64,000 nucleotides of DNA from NCBI GenBank assembly GCA_024347235.1, contig AP025283.1, positions 4,588,001-4,652,000 of the forward strand, written 5' to 3'. The first letter of the stretch is position 1. Each line of letters opens with the position of its first letter. Source of the DNA: Aliamphritea spongicola. Lineage in GTDB: Bacteria; Pseudomonadota; Gammaproteobacteria; Pseudomonadales; Balneatricaceae. This document shows positions 9,448 to 18,230 of the stretch, one piece after another. The notes beneath the pieces were generated by a model, which saw only the letters and a list, made by a program, of their open reading frames with translations, made no database searches and had not been told where the DNA came from. A program made the translations under genes and the position numbers.

Positions 9448-10745
9448 TTATCTGCCCTTTATATATCGGCTAATCCGGTGCATACATACAGACATTAACC
9501 TGTGAGGCACCGATGGTAGGTTTATAGCACTGCGGAAGTCAAAATCTTCATGGTAAACCCTGTATTCCGGGGCGCGCTTCCGCCACAGCGATATCAGCAT
9601 TTTCTTCAGAGAAGCGGGACCACAGATATACAAATCCGCCTTCCACCAGCACTCAGGCATACTGTTCAGACTAGCGGCATTCAGACGCTGACCGGACGTA
9701 AACACATGCAGGGTGAATTGCGGTAGCCGTTCTTCATGGGCTCTCAGCTCATGCAGTAAGGAAGCATCACTCCGGGCATCACAACAATACAGCAGATCAA
9801 TGTTAGCGCCGCTATCAGCGGACATCGCATCAAGGCTAGCCAGAAACGGCGTAATTCCCACTCCCGCAGCGGCCCACACCTGAGCCTGCCTATCTGCGCC
9901 GGTTTTCGGCTGGAACCGGCCGGCAACCTCTTTAAGCAATACCTTGTCACCCAGAGAGAGGTCTTTATGTAATTGCCGGGTAAAATCACCTGCAGCATTA
10001 ATAATGAAGCGCGCCGTGCCTTTTCCCTTAGCAGAAGCAAAGCTGAACGGGTGATACTCATCCAGGCCCGGCCGTTTTACCGCAAGGTTCACAAACTGCC
10101 CCGGCTTCCAACCGAAGTCCGCTGGCACCTGCAGGGTTACATCTGTACGCCCTGATGTTTTGTTCAGCGCCACCACCGTTGCCTCCACTTTACTTCCGGA
10201 ACGTCTCAGTAAGGTTGCCAGCCAGCCAACCGTACCCAACAGACTTACCCCCAGCATAGCCAGCCACGCATGACTGTCCGCACTGAAAGGCAAGGCGGAG
10301 AATAAACTGTGAAAAACCGTTATCAGATACACCGGCCCCATTAAGAAATGGCTTTTCTTCCACCAGTGATAAGGCACCAGTTTCAGCGCAGAAACCGCTG
10401 CAAGCGTCAGCAGGGAAATCGCTGCGAATTCACCTGACTCGCCTGCAACATCTGCCAGTATTGGCACTGCACCTTCCAATCCATCTTCTGCCAATGGCCA
10501 GTGAAGTACTGTACCGGTTAAAGCTCCGTACCCCAGCCAGCGGTGCACCCGGTAAGACCGGTCCGACCACCACAAAGCGCATCAAGCCATCGCCACCGTG
10601 CTGCCAGACAGACACTCAGCGCCATACAGCTCAGAGCAATACTTCCCGTCAGCGCAGCCAACAGATTTTCAGCAGGTACGCTGTGATACAACACGCCCAG
10701 ATGCAGGCCAATAAAGCCAACGACAAACAAAGATCGTTTTAGCAT
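9448..10745 (-). CDS. Ferric-reductase-like flavocytochrome (one frame break)
   Basis: About 432 residues. The N-terminal half has several membrane spans with two His pairs spaced for bis-haem binding (HRWLGYGALTGTVLH and HFLMGPVYLITVFH), the ferric reductase-like transmembrane domain. The C-terminal half is a ferredoxin-reductase FAD/NAD module: FAD motif EYHPFSFAS, the flavin region PGQFVNLAV, NAD-binding AAGVGITPFLASL and CGPASLKKML. It should move electrons from NAD(P)H across the membrane to an external acceptor (ferric chelate, quinone or a periplasmic protein). The break is near 10545. It is the first gene of the operon with the regulator and kinase. The acceptor is unknown. Confidence 0.8.
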
Positions 10746-11155
10746 TTTTAATCCTCAGAAATTTCCCTGAAGATTAAGTGGCTCAACTTTATAAAGGCTG
10801 TCGTAAAACTTACAAAAATGTCAGGTTAAGAAACAGCAGACAATACACACCCAACACAGCTGCCAGCTCAACAACACTCCAGACTTCAGACATAAACCGG
10901 ACACCCGAAGCTCAAAAAACGGCAAAGCAAACACTGGAACATGAGGAAAAGTAGCAGAATGGACGAGGCTCTAATCCAAGACTTACTGATTACCAGCAGG
11001 ATTATTTCAGTCCTGCGTCACAGACAGCCAGTGAAGAGCCGTTACGTTAATGACTACCCTATACTATAAACAGACGGTGCTTGATGGAAAAACACGGTGA
11101 AGATCATCGCCCACGGGGAAGCGGGCAACTATATCCGGCCGGGTAATATAATCTT
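10746..11155. other. Divergent intergenic region
   Basis: 410 bp between the flavocytochrome operon (minus) and the TetR gene (plus). It contains the TTACAAAAATGTCA motif at 10810-10823; otherwise I see no gene, RNA or strong promoter hexamers. Confidence 0.5.
10810..10823. promoter_or_regulatory. TTACAAAAATGTCA candidate regulator site
   Basis: Imperfect dyad (TTACA against TGTCA) 65 bp upstream of the flavocytochrome start. It matches the core of the perfect palindrome at 7402-7423, making it a candidate autoregulatory site of the linked OmpR-type regulator. Confidence 0.4.
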
Positions 11156-11743
11156 ATGAATACTGCTCAACATAAGTCACAAACTACAGACGCCAGCCAT
11201 ATACTCAATGCAGCATTAGAGCTGGCGCAGGAGCAGGGTAACTGGTACGACCTCAGCCTTGTGGAGTTAGCGGACCACTGCGACACATCAATACACGAAA
11301 TTCACAGCCACTTTGCCGATACCAACGCAATCGCTGATGCCTGGTTTACACAGGCACTCGAAGCCATGCTGGCACCGGGTCTAGATGATATTAATCACCT
11401 ATCCGCCACTGCCCGCCTGGAGCTGATCATCTGGCGCTGGTTTGAAGCGCTCGCACCTTACCACAATGTGACAGCTCAGATGTTAAAATCGAAGCTGCAT
11501 CTGCCACACATTCATCACTGGGTGCCCATGATTTTTGATCTTTCACGCCTGGTCCAGCTGTGGCGTGATATGGCTGGACTGCGCGCGGGTGGGCGACGCA
11601 GACAGACGGAGGAAATCGTACTGACCGGTATATTCCTGGTTACATTAAGCGCCTGGTGCAGAGATAACAGCTGGCAACAATCTGAAGCCCATTCCCGACT
11701 GTTGAGTCTCCTGGAAAGAGCCGAGAAACTCGGCCAGTTCTGA
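11156..11743 (+). CDS. TetR family transcriptional regulator
   Basis: 195 residues, intact. The N-terminal helix-turn-helix region is recognisable (ILNAALELAQEQG, then LVELADHCDTSIHEIHSHFADTNAIADAW, with Phe replacing the common Tyr), followed by an all-helical ligand domain (LIIWRWFEALAPYHNVTAQML) of the type seen beside UbiB/ABC1-kinase genes. The ATG at 11156 has only a weak ribosome site. It converges on the UbiB-like gene, with 51 bp between stops, and is divergent from the flavocytochrome operon. Its ligand and targets are unknown. Confidence 0.75.
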   Translation: MNTAQHKSQTTDASHILNAALELAQEQGNWYDLSLVELADHCDTSIHEIHSHFADTNAIADAWFTQALEAMLAPGLDDINHLSATARLELIIWRWFEALAPYHNVTAQMLKSKLHLPHIHHWVPMIFDLSRLVQLWRDMAGLRAGGRRRQTEEIVLTGIFLVTLSAWCRDNSWQQSEAHSRLLSLLERAEKLGQF

Positions 11744-11794
11744 CTCATTGAAAAACATCTCAGAACACTGCCTGAACAGCACATAACATAGCGG

Positions 11795-13102
11795 CTACTG
11801 TATATAAGGCGACATCAGTGCACCTATATCTACCTGTGCACGCAAACGGGCACACAGCAAATAGGTACCGGCAAATTTACGGTGCAGAAAGAGCACATCA
11901 CTGGACGGCAGATGCATGTAACGCTGATGCAGCCGTAAAGATATTGCCTGCTCAGCAACCCGCTGCGACAGGTCCGAGCGGCCAAAATCAAAGATCTCCT
12001 GACCCCGCAGAGGTTCAGTCACGGTATAGATCATCCTGCATAGCCCCTGGCGGTATAGCTTTGTTTCATCCCCGCGCAAATAACCAAGTTCTGCGGCATG
12101 AGTTTCGATAGCAGAAAAATCATCCCTGCTTGCAGCGTTCATCAATTGATTCAGCGTCGCAATAAAATCTGCGTGATAGCGCCGTGTTGCTCCAAAATCC
12201 AGAAGACCAATACGCCCCTGACCCGGCTGATAACGGTAATTACTGAAATTGGCGTCGGTCTGTACCAGCCCCCATTCGAATACTTCTCTTAACGGCAAAG
12301 CCAGCAGACGTGTGGCGATTTGATTGCGGACCGACTCCGGCTCTGTGATAAGCGATTCAATCGGAACACCCGGGACAAACGACATGCTAAGAACATCCGC
12401 GGTACTTCGTGACCGATCCACGACAGGCAGTTCAAAATTAACATCATCCCCCAAATAACGCTGATATTCTGCAATATTGCCTGCTTCAGCAAAGTAATCT
12501 GCTTCCTGATGCAGTTGCTGCTTAGCTTCTTCCAATAAAGGGGTTAGATCATAATGCTTAGGCACCAACCGCAGGATTTTCAGAAGGCTTGCAACATTAT
12601 TAACGTCACTGTCGATACTGTCGCGAATCCCGGGATACTGGATTTTTATGGCAAGGTGTTGACCACCTTTGCTTCTGGCTTCATGTACCTGGCCTATAGA
12701 TGCCGCTGCAAGAGGGGTAAAACAGAACTGCTCGAAATCATTCTCCCACCCCTGGCCCCAGGCATCTTGCAGAACCTTTACCAGCTGCTCCCGGGGCATT
12801 GAATAAGCACTCTCACGCAGCCTTGCCAGAATATCGGTCAGTTCAGCGGGAAGATAATCACCAGCCTCCATAGAAAGCAGCTGTCCAACTTTCATCGCGG
12901 CACCGCGCATCTCAGACAGCCTTTCGGTCAACTGCCTGGCATTCGCCGGCGTCAGAAGAAGATCTAAAGCCCTGGGCTGCTTCCCGGCCACCAACTGACT
13001 TGTACCTTCATAGAGCATTTCGCCGGCAATCCCGCCAACAAGACGGCCAAGCTTTAATAAACGGCCCGTTCTGCCTGCCGATAACGTTCTCTCTTTGGCC
13101 AA
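11795..13102 (-). CDS. UbiB/ABC1 (AarF) family atypical kinase
   Basis: 435 residues, intact. Family hallmarks are the KxGQ motif (AAMKVGQLLSM, about residues 70-80), the Ala-rich loop replacing the glycine-rich loop (AAASIGQVHEA), the ATP lysine in LAIKIQYPG and the metal-binding DFG (IGLLDFGATRR). There is no clear C-terminal membrane anchor, unlike E. coli UbiB, so it belongs to the stand-alone ABC1 kinases near TetR regulators. Members support isoprenoid-quinone or lipid metabolism through an ATPase activity. The initiation codon is TTG at 13102, with an AAGGG site upstream. Nearby ubiK is a separate ubiquinone factor. Confidence 0.8.
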   Translation of the reverse strand: MAKERTLSAGRTGRLLKLGRLVGGIAGEMLYEGTSQLVAGKQPRALDLLLTPANARQLTERLSEMRGAAMKVGQLLSMEAGDYLPAELTDILARLRESAYSMPREQLVKVLQDAWGQGWENDFEQFCFTPLAAASIGQVHEARSKGGQHLAIKIQYPGIRDSIDSDVNNVASLLKILRLVPKHYDLTPLLEEAKQQLHQEADYFAEAGNIAEYQRYLGDDVNFELPVVDRSRSTADVLSMSFVPGVPIESLITEPESVRNQIATRLLALPLREVFEWGLVQTDANFSNYRYQPGQGRIGLLDFGATRRYHADFIATLNQLMNAASRDDFSAIETHAAELGYLRGDETKLYRQGLCRMIYTVTEPLRGQEIFDFGRSDLSQRVAEQAISLRLHQRYMHLPSSDVLFLHRKFAGTYLLCARLRAQVDIGALMSPYIQ

Positions 13103-13362
13103 AACAAATCACCCTTCCAACTGTTAGGGAATCCGCCAGAAACACGCAGGTAACAAGATGCAATAACGTACTGCTCGTCAACAGATCCCGTGCACAGTAT
13201 AGGAAAGCATACCGGAACCATGTAGGAGTCTTCTTAAGACAGCCCATGAATAATCAACGGCCGGAATGCCCCTGATTCAGAAAACCCAGGTTCTTAGGAG
13301 CTATGGCGGTAAAGAGCAGATACCCGTACTCCAACTGAGCAGGACAACAAATGCCGGAAAAC
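13103..13362. other. Intergenic region upstream of the UbiB-like gene
   Basis: About 260 bp; no gene or RNA seen. It must hold the UbiB-like promoter. Confidence 0.4.
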
Positions 13363-13403
13363 AAAAAGCCCCGCACTCTTAAATTGAGATATGCGAGGCT
13401 TAA
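13363..13403 (-). terminator. Terminator of the tRNA operon
   Basis: AAGCCTCGCA against TGCGGGGCTT (one mismatch) followed by TTTTTG on the minus strand, directly after the outermost tRNA-Asp fragment. Confidence 0.7.
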
Positions 13404-13405
13404 AG

Positions 13406-13460
13406 TGGCGGAACGGACGGGACTCGAACCCGCGACCCCTGCGTGACAGGCAGGTATTCT
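13406..13460 (-). repeat. tRNA-Asp 3' fragment 1 (outermost)
   Basis: 55 bp matching the intact tRNA-Asp from the anticodon-arm 5' side (AGAATACCTGCCTGTCA) to the CCA end, with one base fewer in the variable region. The D arm and acceptor 5' strand are absent, so it cannot fold as tRNA. Upstream of it lies the spacer TTATAAACCTAAAAAAG. Confidence 0.9.
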
Positions 13461-13477
13461 TTATAAACCTAAAAAAG

Positions 13478-13542
13478 TGGCGGAACGGACGGGACTCGAA
13501 CCCGCGACCCGCTGACCTGAACAGATGACAGGCAGGTATTCT
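13478..13542 (-). repeat. tRNA-Asp 3' fragment 2
   Basis: Same 5' truncation point and same spacer as fragment 1, but the anticodon-stem 3' side is altered by a roughly 10-base insertion (TGTCATCTGTTCAGGTCAG). The T arm and CCA end are intact. Confidence 0.9.
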
Positions 13543-13558
13543 TTATAAACCTAAAAAG

Positions 13559-13623
13559 TGGCGGAACGGACGGGACTCGAACCCACGACCCGTTGACCTG
13601 AACAGATGACAGGCAGGTATTCT
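13559..13623 (-). repeat. tRNA-Asp 3' fragment 3
   Basis: Nearly identical to fragment 2 including the insertion, with two base changes. It lies directly downstream of the intact tRNA-Asp, separated by the 17-bp spacer. Confidence 0.9.
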
Positions 13624-13640
13624 TTATAAACCTAAAAAAG

Positions 13641-13717
13641 TGGCGGAACGGACGGGACTCGAACCCGCGACCCCCTGCGTGACAGGCAGGTATTCTAACC
13701 AACTGAACTACCGCTCC
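13641..13717 (-). tRNA. tRNA-Asp (GTC)
   Basis: 77 nt with encoded CCA: GGAGCGG acceptor, D loop GTTCAGTTGGTTAGA, anticodon loop CTGTCAC reading GTC, T loop GTTCGAGT. It is the last intact gene of the Arg-Thr-Asp operon and is followed by three truncated copies of its own 3' part. Confidence 0.95.
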
Positions 13718-13751
13718 GCAGCGGTCTGCCCTGAGACTTCAGAAGCAGAAA

Positions 13752-13827
<76 letters not shown>

Positions 13828-13852
13828 TAAGGTTTCACATTACGTGAATAAT

Positions 13853-13929
13853 TGGCGCGCCCGGAGGGATTCGAACCCCCGACCAACAGGATCGGAACCT
13901 GCTACTCTATCCAGCTGAGCTACGGGCGC
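13853..13929 (-). tRNA. tRNA-Arg (CCG)
   Basis: 77 nt with encoded CCA. Starts GCGCCCGTAGCTCAG, anticodon loop TTCCGAT gives CCG, and the T loop is GTTCGAATC. First gene of the operon. Confidence 0.93.
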
Positions 13930-13956
13930 ATCAATGCGGCTTTCGACGCGGGCTGT

Positions 13957-13985
13957 ATATTACCGATGATGCTCAGGGCTGTCTA
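13957..13985 (-). promoter_or_regulatory. Sigma-70 promoter of the tRNA operon
   Basis: On the minus strand, TAGACA (13985-13980), 17 bp spacer, TAATAT (13962-13957), ending about 28 bp before the mature tRNA-Arg 5' end. Spacing is ideal and both hexamers are near consensus. Confidence 0.7.
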
Positions 13986-14103
13986 TCCATTATCGGGATA
14001 TTCTTCAGCAAAAATCACAAAAACAGATTTTTGCCCGGTGACCGGTTCCTGACTAGGCTTAAAGGTATTCTGTAGTCATTAAAAATCATGGAGAGAATTG
14101 CAG

Positions 14104-14946
14104 GTGAGCTCCACAAGGAATCGACAGACGGGCCTGACAACCGTTGAATATACGCTGATTGCCGCCCTGCTGGCGGCAGGTGTTATCGGCAGCTTTACCC
14201 AGCTTGGAAATTCCGTAGGCAACTCTATCGGCGATCTGGCTGCTGTTGTTGATTCGGGCTCCGGCTCTGGAGGATCTGGCTCTGGAGGATCAGGCGGAAC
14301 AGGTTCCAGTGGTTCAGGCTCTGGTGGCTTCGGTTCCGGTAGTTCAGGTTCCGGTGGTTCGGGCTCTGGAGGATCTGGCGGCTCAGGCTCTGGTGGATCA
14401 GGCGGTTCAGGTTCAGGAGGAGCCGGCTCCGGTAGCTCAGGCTCCGGTAGCTCAAGCTCTGGCAATTCAGGCTTAGGTAGTTCTGCTTCAGGTAGCCCAG
14501 ATTCTGGTTCAGGTAAGTCCGGCTCTGACTATAACCCAACAGCCTATGCCAGTTCAGGAAGCTCTGGATACTCTGGCTCTGGCAGCTCCGGTTCCGGTGG
14601 ATCTCGCTCCGGCGAATCTGGTTCTGGTGGCTCAGACTCAGGAAACAATACTGCCGGCACCGCAAGTCCGGATTACTTAGCCTATGCAAGCTCAGAACAG
14701 AGAAACATAGCCACCAGCTACTCAAGCTTCCCGGACACAAACTCCAGCAGTAAACAGTTAACCCGCCCACACGACATCAGTGATGAAACCATCCCTACAT
14801 CAGAACCCCATACACAAAAAGACACTGTATGGATCTGGGGCATGCTTGCGCCACTATTACTGCTACTGCTCGCCGTTATTTACTTTATAAGGCGGCTTAT
14901 TAGTGGCAAATCTGAAGAAAGGGCAGACGAAGCGAACTCTCGCTGA
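14104..14946 (+). CDS. Flp/type IVb prepilin-like N-terminus fused to a Ser/Gly-rich stalk and C-terminal membrane span
   Basis: 280 residues. The GTG at 14104 is chosen because GGAGAG lies eight bases upstream; a TTG two codons earlier is too close to it. Residues 7-35 look like a Flp prepilin: RQTG then LTTVEYTLIAALLAAGVIG, with the cleavage Gly at 10, Glu at mature position 5 and Tyr at 6. Residues about 50-175 are a low-complexity repeat of Ser and Gly (GSGSGG, SGGSG, GSGSSGS). A less repetitive linker follows, then a second span (IWGMLAPLLLLLLAVIYFI, about 247-265) with a basic tail. Normal Flp pilins end after about 60 residues, so this is a fusion. It has no tad genes beside it. Function is inferred only: a membrane-tethered or anchor pilin-like surface protein. 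Confidence 0.7.
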   Translation: MSSTRNRQTGLTTVEYTLIAALLAAGVIGSFTQLGNSVGNSIGDLAAVVDSGSGSGGSGSGGSGGTGSSGSGSGGFGSGSSGSGGSGSGGSGGSGSGGSGGSGSGGAGSGSSGSGSSSSGNSGLGSSASGSPDSGSGKSGSDYNPTAYASSGSSGYSGSGSSGSGGSRSGESGSGGSDSGNNTAGTASPDYLAYASSEQRNIATSYSSFPDTNSSSKQLTRPHDISDETIPTSEPHTQKDTVWIWGMLAPLLLLLLAVIYFIRRLISGKSEERADEANSR

Positions 14947-15360
14947 AACTGAGTCAACCGTATAAAAGCCTTAGTATTTAAGCTAAATTAAGAGGCTTGC
15001 TCCTCTCCAATATGTAAAAGTAAACGCTCGCTTCCACCGAAATACTCTGATCCAAAACAAACTGATAGTTTATAAAGCCTGCAAACTACCCGAAATCACT
15101 CAACACAATCCAACATGCTGGAGCAATCGCTTTGAAGGCGTATACCCATTCCTGCGAAGATGTCAGACTTTTTACCCTACTATCGACTAAATAATTGACT
15201 CACCGTGTAAAGTCCCCATTTTCGTTGTAGGCTTTTACCGCTATAATCCACGCCGACAAGATTTATACGCAACTGTTGCCAAACACTGGCCGGCTCCAAA
15301 ACCGGCATCAAAGAACAGTTGTCAGACTTTAAAAATTAAGCGATGAATGAGGTCGTGACT
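14947..15360. other. Intergenic region before the cytochrome gene
   Basis: About 410 bp. A TATAAT at 15241-15246 could be a -10 element for the cytochrome gene, but I see no good -35 at the right distance. No hairpin with a T run follows the Flp-like gene. Otherwise nothing recognisable. Confidence 0.4.
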
Positions 15361-15795
15361 GTGAGTAATATTGCTGCCAAAGCTGTTTCTGCCCTGTTTG
15401 CCCTGGTTGTGGGCTTCCTGGCAACCACTACACTAGCAAACACCGATGACAATGCTGCGATTGCTGATCGCCTGAAGCCTGTAGGCAATGTATGTATCGA
15501 AGGTGAAGAGTGTGCAACTGCAAGCCCTGTAGCATCTGCTTCCAGCGGTGGCGGTGCCCGTTCTGTTGAAGACATCTACAACACTAAGTGTGCAGCATGT
15601 CACGGCACAGGTGTTTTAAGCGCACCTAAATTCGGTACTGCCGACTGGGCTGACCGTGCAAACAAAGGCATGGAAACGCTGCTGGCTAACGCGATCAACG
15701 GCATCAACGCAATGCCACCTAACGGTACCTGTTCAGACTGTTCCGAGCAGGAAATGCAAGACACTATCCAGTACATGATCGACAGCGCTAACTAA
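15361..15795 (+). CDS. Small c-type cytochrome, cytochrome c5 family
   Basis: 144 residues from GTG 15361 (GAGG at 15349-15352 supports this start; ATG at 15343 is the alternative). A Sec signal peptide covers residues 1-26, with cleavage probably after TTTLA. A Ser/Gly linker is followed by one mono-haem domain with CAACH (about residue 79) and an axial Met in NAMPPNG. Two further cysteines (CSDC) form the disulfide typical of cytochrome c5. It acts as a periplasmic, possibly membrane-tethered, electron carrier. A solid bidirectional terminator separates it from rep. Confidence 0.85.
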   Translation: MSNIAAKAVSALFALVVGFLATTTLANTDDNAAIADRLKPVGNVCIEGEECATASPVASASSGGGARSVEDIYNTKCAACHGTGVLSAPKFGTADWADRANKGMETLLANAINGINAMPPNGTCSDCSEQEMQDTIQYMIDSAN

Positions 15796-15821
15796 GCCAA
15801 CTGATCAGCGAGCTGATAAAG

Positions 15822-15854
15822 AAAACCGCTGCCTGGTAACAGACAGCGGTTTTT
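15822..15854. terminator. Terminator between cytochrome c5 and rep
   Basis: AAAACCGCTGCCTG pairs with CAGACAGCGGTTTT (one mismatch), with A and T runs on both sides, so it can serve both convergent genes. Confidence 0.8.
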
Positions 15855-15874
15855 ATTCCCGTAATAATCAGTTC

Positions 15875-17887
15875 TTAAAGATCATCCAGCAAATCCCGTA
15901 AACCGGAAAGGGTCGCCCGTCCACGGGCTTTATTCGTGGTTTCACAAACATCTCCCTTACCTTCATAAACCAGATCATCCTGCGGAATCTCTTCGATGAA
16001 CCGGCTCGGCGCACAATCGACTTTTTCACCGTACTGTTTGCGCTGCCTTGCCAGTGTCAGAGTCAGCTCCTGTTTAGCCCGGGTAATGCCCACATAGGCC
16101 AGCCGCCGCTCTTCTTCAATATCACCGTTTTCAATGCTGTTACGGTGAGGCAGTAACTCTTCTTCCATCCCGATCAGATATACATACGGAAATTCCAATC
16201 CTTTCGAGGCATGCAGGGTCATCAGCTGCACCTTATCCGAATCATCCTCTTCTTCCTGGCGTTCCATAATATCCAGCAGAATCAGACGGGCGATGGTTTC
16301 CCGGATACCCGCATCAGGATCATCTTCCTGTAAACGTTCCAGCGTACTGCGCAGTGAATCCACCAGAAACCAGACATTCTGCATACGCTTTTCACCGACA
16401 ATATCACTGGAGCTGTTCTGCATAATCCAGCCGGTGTAATCGATATCATCGATCATCTTGGTGATCCCTTCGATAGGATCACCCCGCTCACACTGCTCCA
16501 GAATACCCTGTAACCAGTTATTAAAACGGCGCAACCGTTCTACCGCTGCTGGCGGCAACACTTGCTCAAGCCCAAGCTCGTCGCAAGCGTTAAACAGACT
16601 GATATGACGGGAGTTGGCATATTCACCCAGTTTTAGCAGGGTCGTCGGACCGATCTCCCGGCGGGGTAAATTAATGATCCGCAGGAAAGCGTTATCATCA
16701 TCCGGATTCACCAGCACCTTCATATAGGACATGATGTCTTTAATTTCAGCACGGGCAAAAGGAAGTTCCGCCATTCAGCTTGTAAGGAATCTGATAGCTC
16801 TGCAGCTTCATTTCCAGCAGACGGGCCTGATGGTTACCACGGTAAAGAATGGCAAAATCCTTGAACGGCCGGCGCACCCGTAAGTGCTGATCCAGAATCT
16901 CAGTAGCTACCCGTTCGCATTCAGCATCTTCATCAGAGTTAAATACCACCCGGATCGGCTCACCATAGCCCATATCACTCCAGAGGGTTTTATCGAACAC
17001 GTGCGGGTTATTCGAAATAACGCAGTTAGCTGCTTTCAGAATACGGCCGGTCGAGCGATAATTTTGCTCAAGCTTAACCACCTTCAGGCTGGGAAAATCG
17101 GTTTGCAACTGATTCAGATTCTCTGGCCGTGCGCCCCGCCATGAATAGATAGACTGATCGTCATCCCCCACCACGGTTAATGCCCCACGTATACCAACCA
17201 GCATCTTAACCAGCAGGTACTGACTGGTATTGGTATCCTGATATTCATCCACTAACAGATAACGGATCTTATTTTGCCAACGTTCCAGCACTTCCGGATG
17301 ATTCAGGAATAACTGGGCAGGCAATAAAATCAGATCATCAAAATCCACCGCATTATATGCCCTGAGGCTCTGCGAATAAGCATCATATGCTCTGGCAGCC
17401 AAAATATCTGCAGGTCCCTGCGCCTGAACAAGCGCTTGCTCAGGGCTGACCATTTCGTTTTTCCAGTTCGAAATAGTATTTTGTACCGCATCGACCTGAT
17501 CTACATCTTCATTGTTGTGCAGCATCAGGCTTTTCAGCAGTGACTTGGTATCCTGATCATCAAATAACGAAAAGCCTTTCTTAAAGCCGAGGGTTTTGTG
17601 CTCTTCCGGATGATATTCAGTCCCAGATTATGAAACGTAGAGACCGTCAACCCGCGAGTGGCAGAGCCTTTCACCAGCGTACCTACCCGCTCTTTCATTT
17701 CCCGGGAAGCTTTATTCGTAAAGGTAACCGCGGCTATGTTATGAGCCTTAATGCCACACGTCTCAATCAGATAAGCGATCTTCCGGGTAATTACACTGGT
17801 TTTGCCTGAGCCTGCACCGGCCAGAACCAGCAGCGGCCCACTGATGTAATCAACCGCTTCTTGCTGGCGAGGATTAAGTTTTGCCAT
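15875..17887 (-). CDS. rep: ATP-dependent DNA helicase Rep (two frame breaks)
   Basis: About 671 residues after repair, matching Rep (E. coli 673). Superfamily 1A motifs: Q-motif LNPRQQEAVDY, Walker A AGAGSGKTSVI, motif Ia TFTNKASREM, motif II VDEYQDTN, motif III GDDDQSIYSWRGA, motif IV LEQNYRS, motif V MTLHASKGLEFPYV and motif VI AYVGITRAKQ. GGTSF leading into FARAEIKD is diagnostic of Rep rather than UvrD. It is a 3'-5' helicase that restarts forks and removes proteins ahead of replisomes. The start at 17887 (MAKLNPRQQ) is chosen by homology. One base is missing near 17610 and two from a T run near 16760. Monocistronic. Confidence 0.92.
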
Positions 17888-18230
17888 AAAAACCTGAAAA
17901 ATAGCTAAAGTTATTGCCCGATGATGCCGATAAACTATTGTTGCTTTAAAAACAAACCCCACAAAAACATGTAAGATCTTATTTTTAAAACACTTTTTGT
18001 GACAGAAAATATTTGATCACAGCTATCGCCATGTTACTCTTGAATGAATAAGGCGTATGGATTTTTAGAAATAAGTATCTTTGCAAACTTCTAGTCAACC
18101 TGCTCAGTTACTGAGCTGAGGCTGTAAAACCTCAGGTTGCAATTATGTCACGGAATGGCATCGCTTAGAATTGCAAAACGATGGTAAACAGTTACAGGAC
18201 GTTTTCAACAGCTTTGTTTTGAGATGTCTT
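17888..18230. other. Divergent intergenic region rep / GGDEF-EAL gene
   Basis: About 340 bp. It contains CTGAGG..CCTCAG (18115-18135), a modest hairpin, and AT-rich DNA near 17980. No gene, riboswitch or convincing promoter is seen; the hairpin could be leader structure for the EAL gene. Confidence 0.35.

Noticed and set aside
13406..13640. CRISPR array
   Set aside because: Regular spacing is due to tRNA fragments; spacers are identical and only 17 bp.
13469..13702. 77-codon frame with internal repeats (RVRVPSVPPLF)
   Set aside because: It is a translation of the tRNA-Asp fragments and intact tRNA-Asp; such frames arise over tRNA genes and are not proteins.
13852..14052. 66-codon frame starting MARPEGFEPPTNR
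   Set aside because: It is the antisense of tRNA-Arg, a well-known spurious translation.
17998..18021. Possible CRP site (TGTGA ... TCACA) upstream of rep
   Set aside because: The half-sites are 14 bp apart rather than 6, so it is not a CRP dyad.
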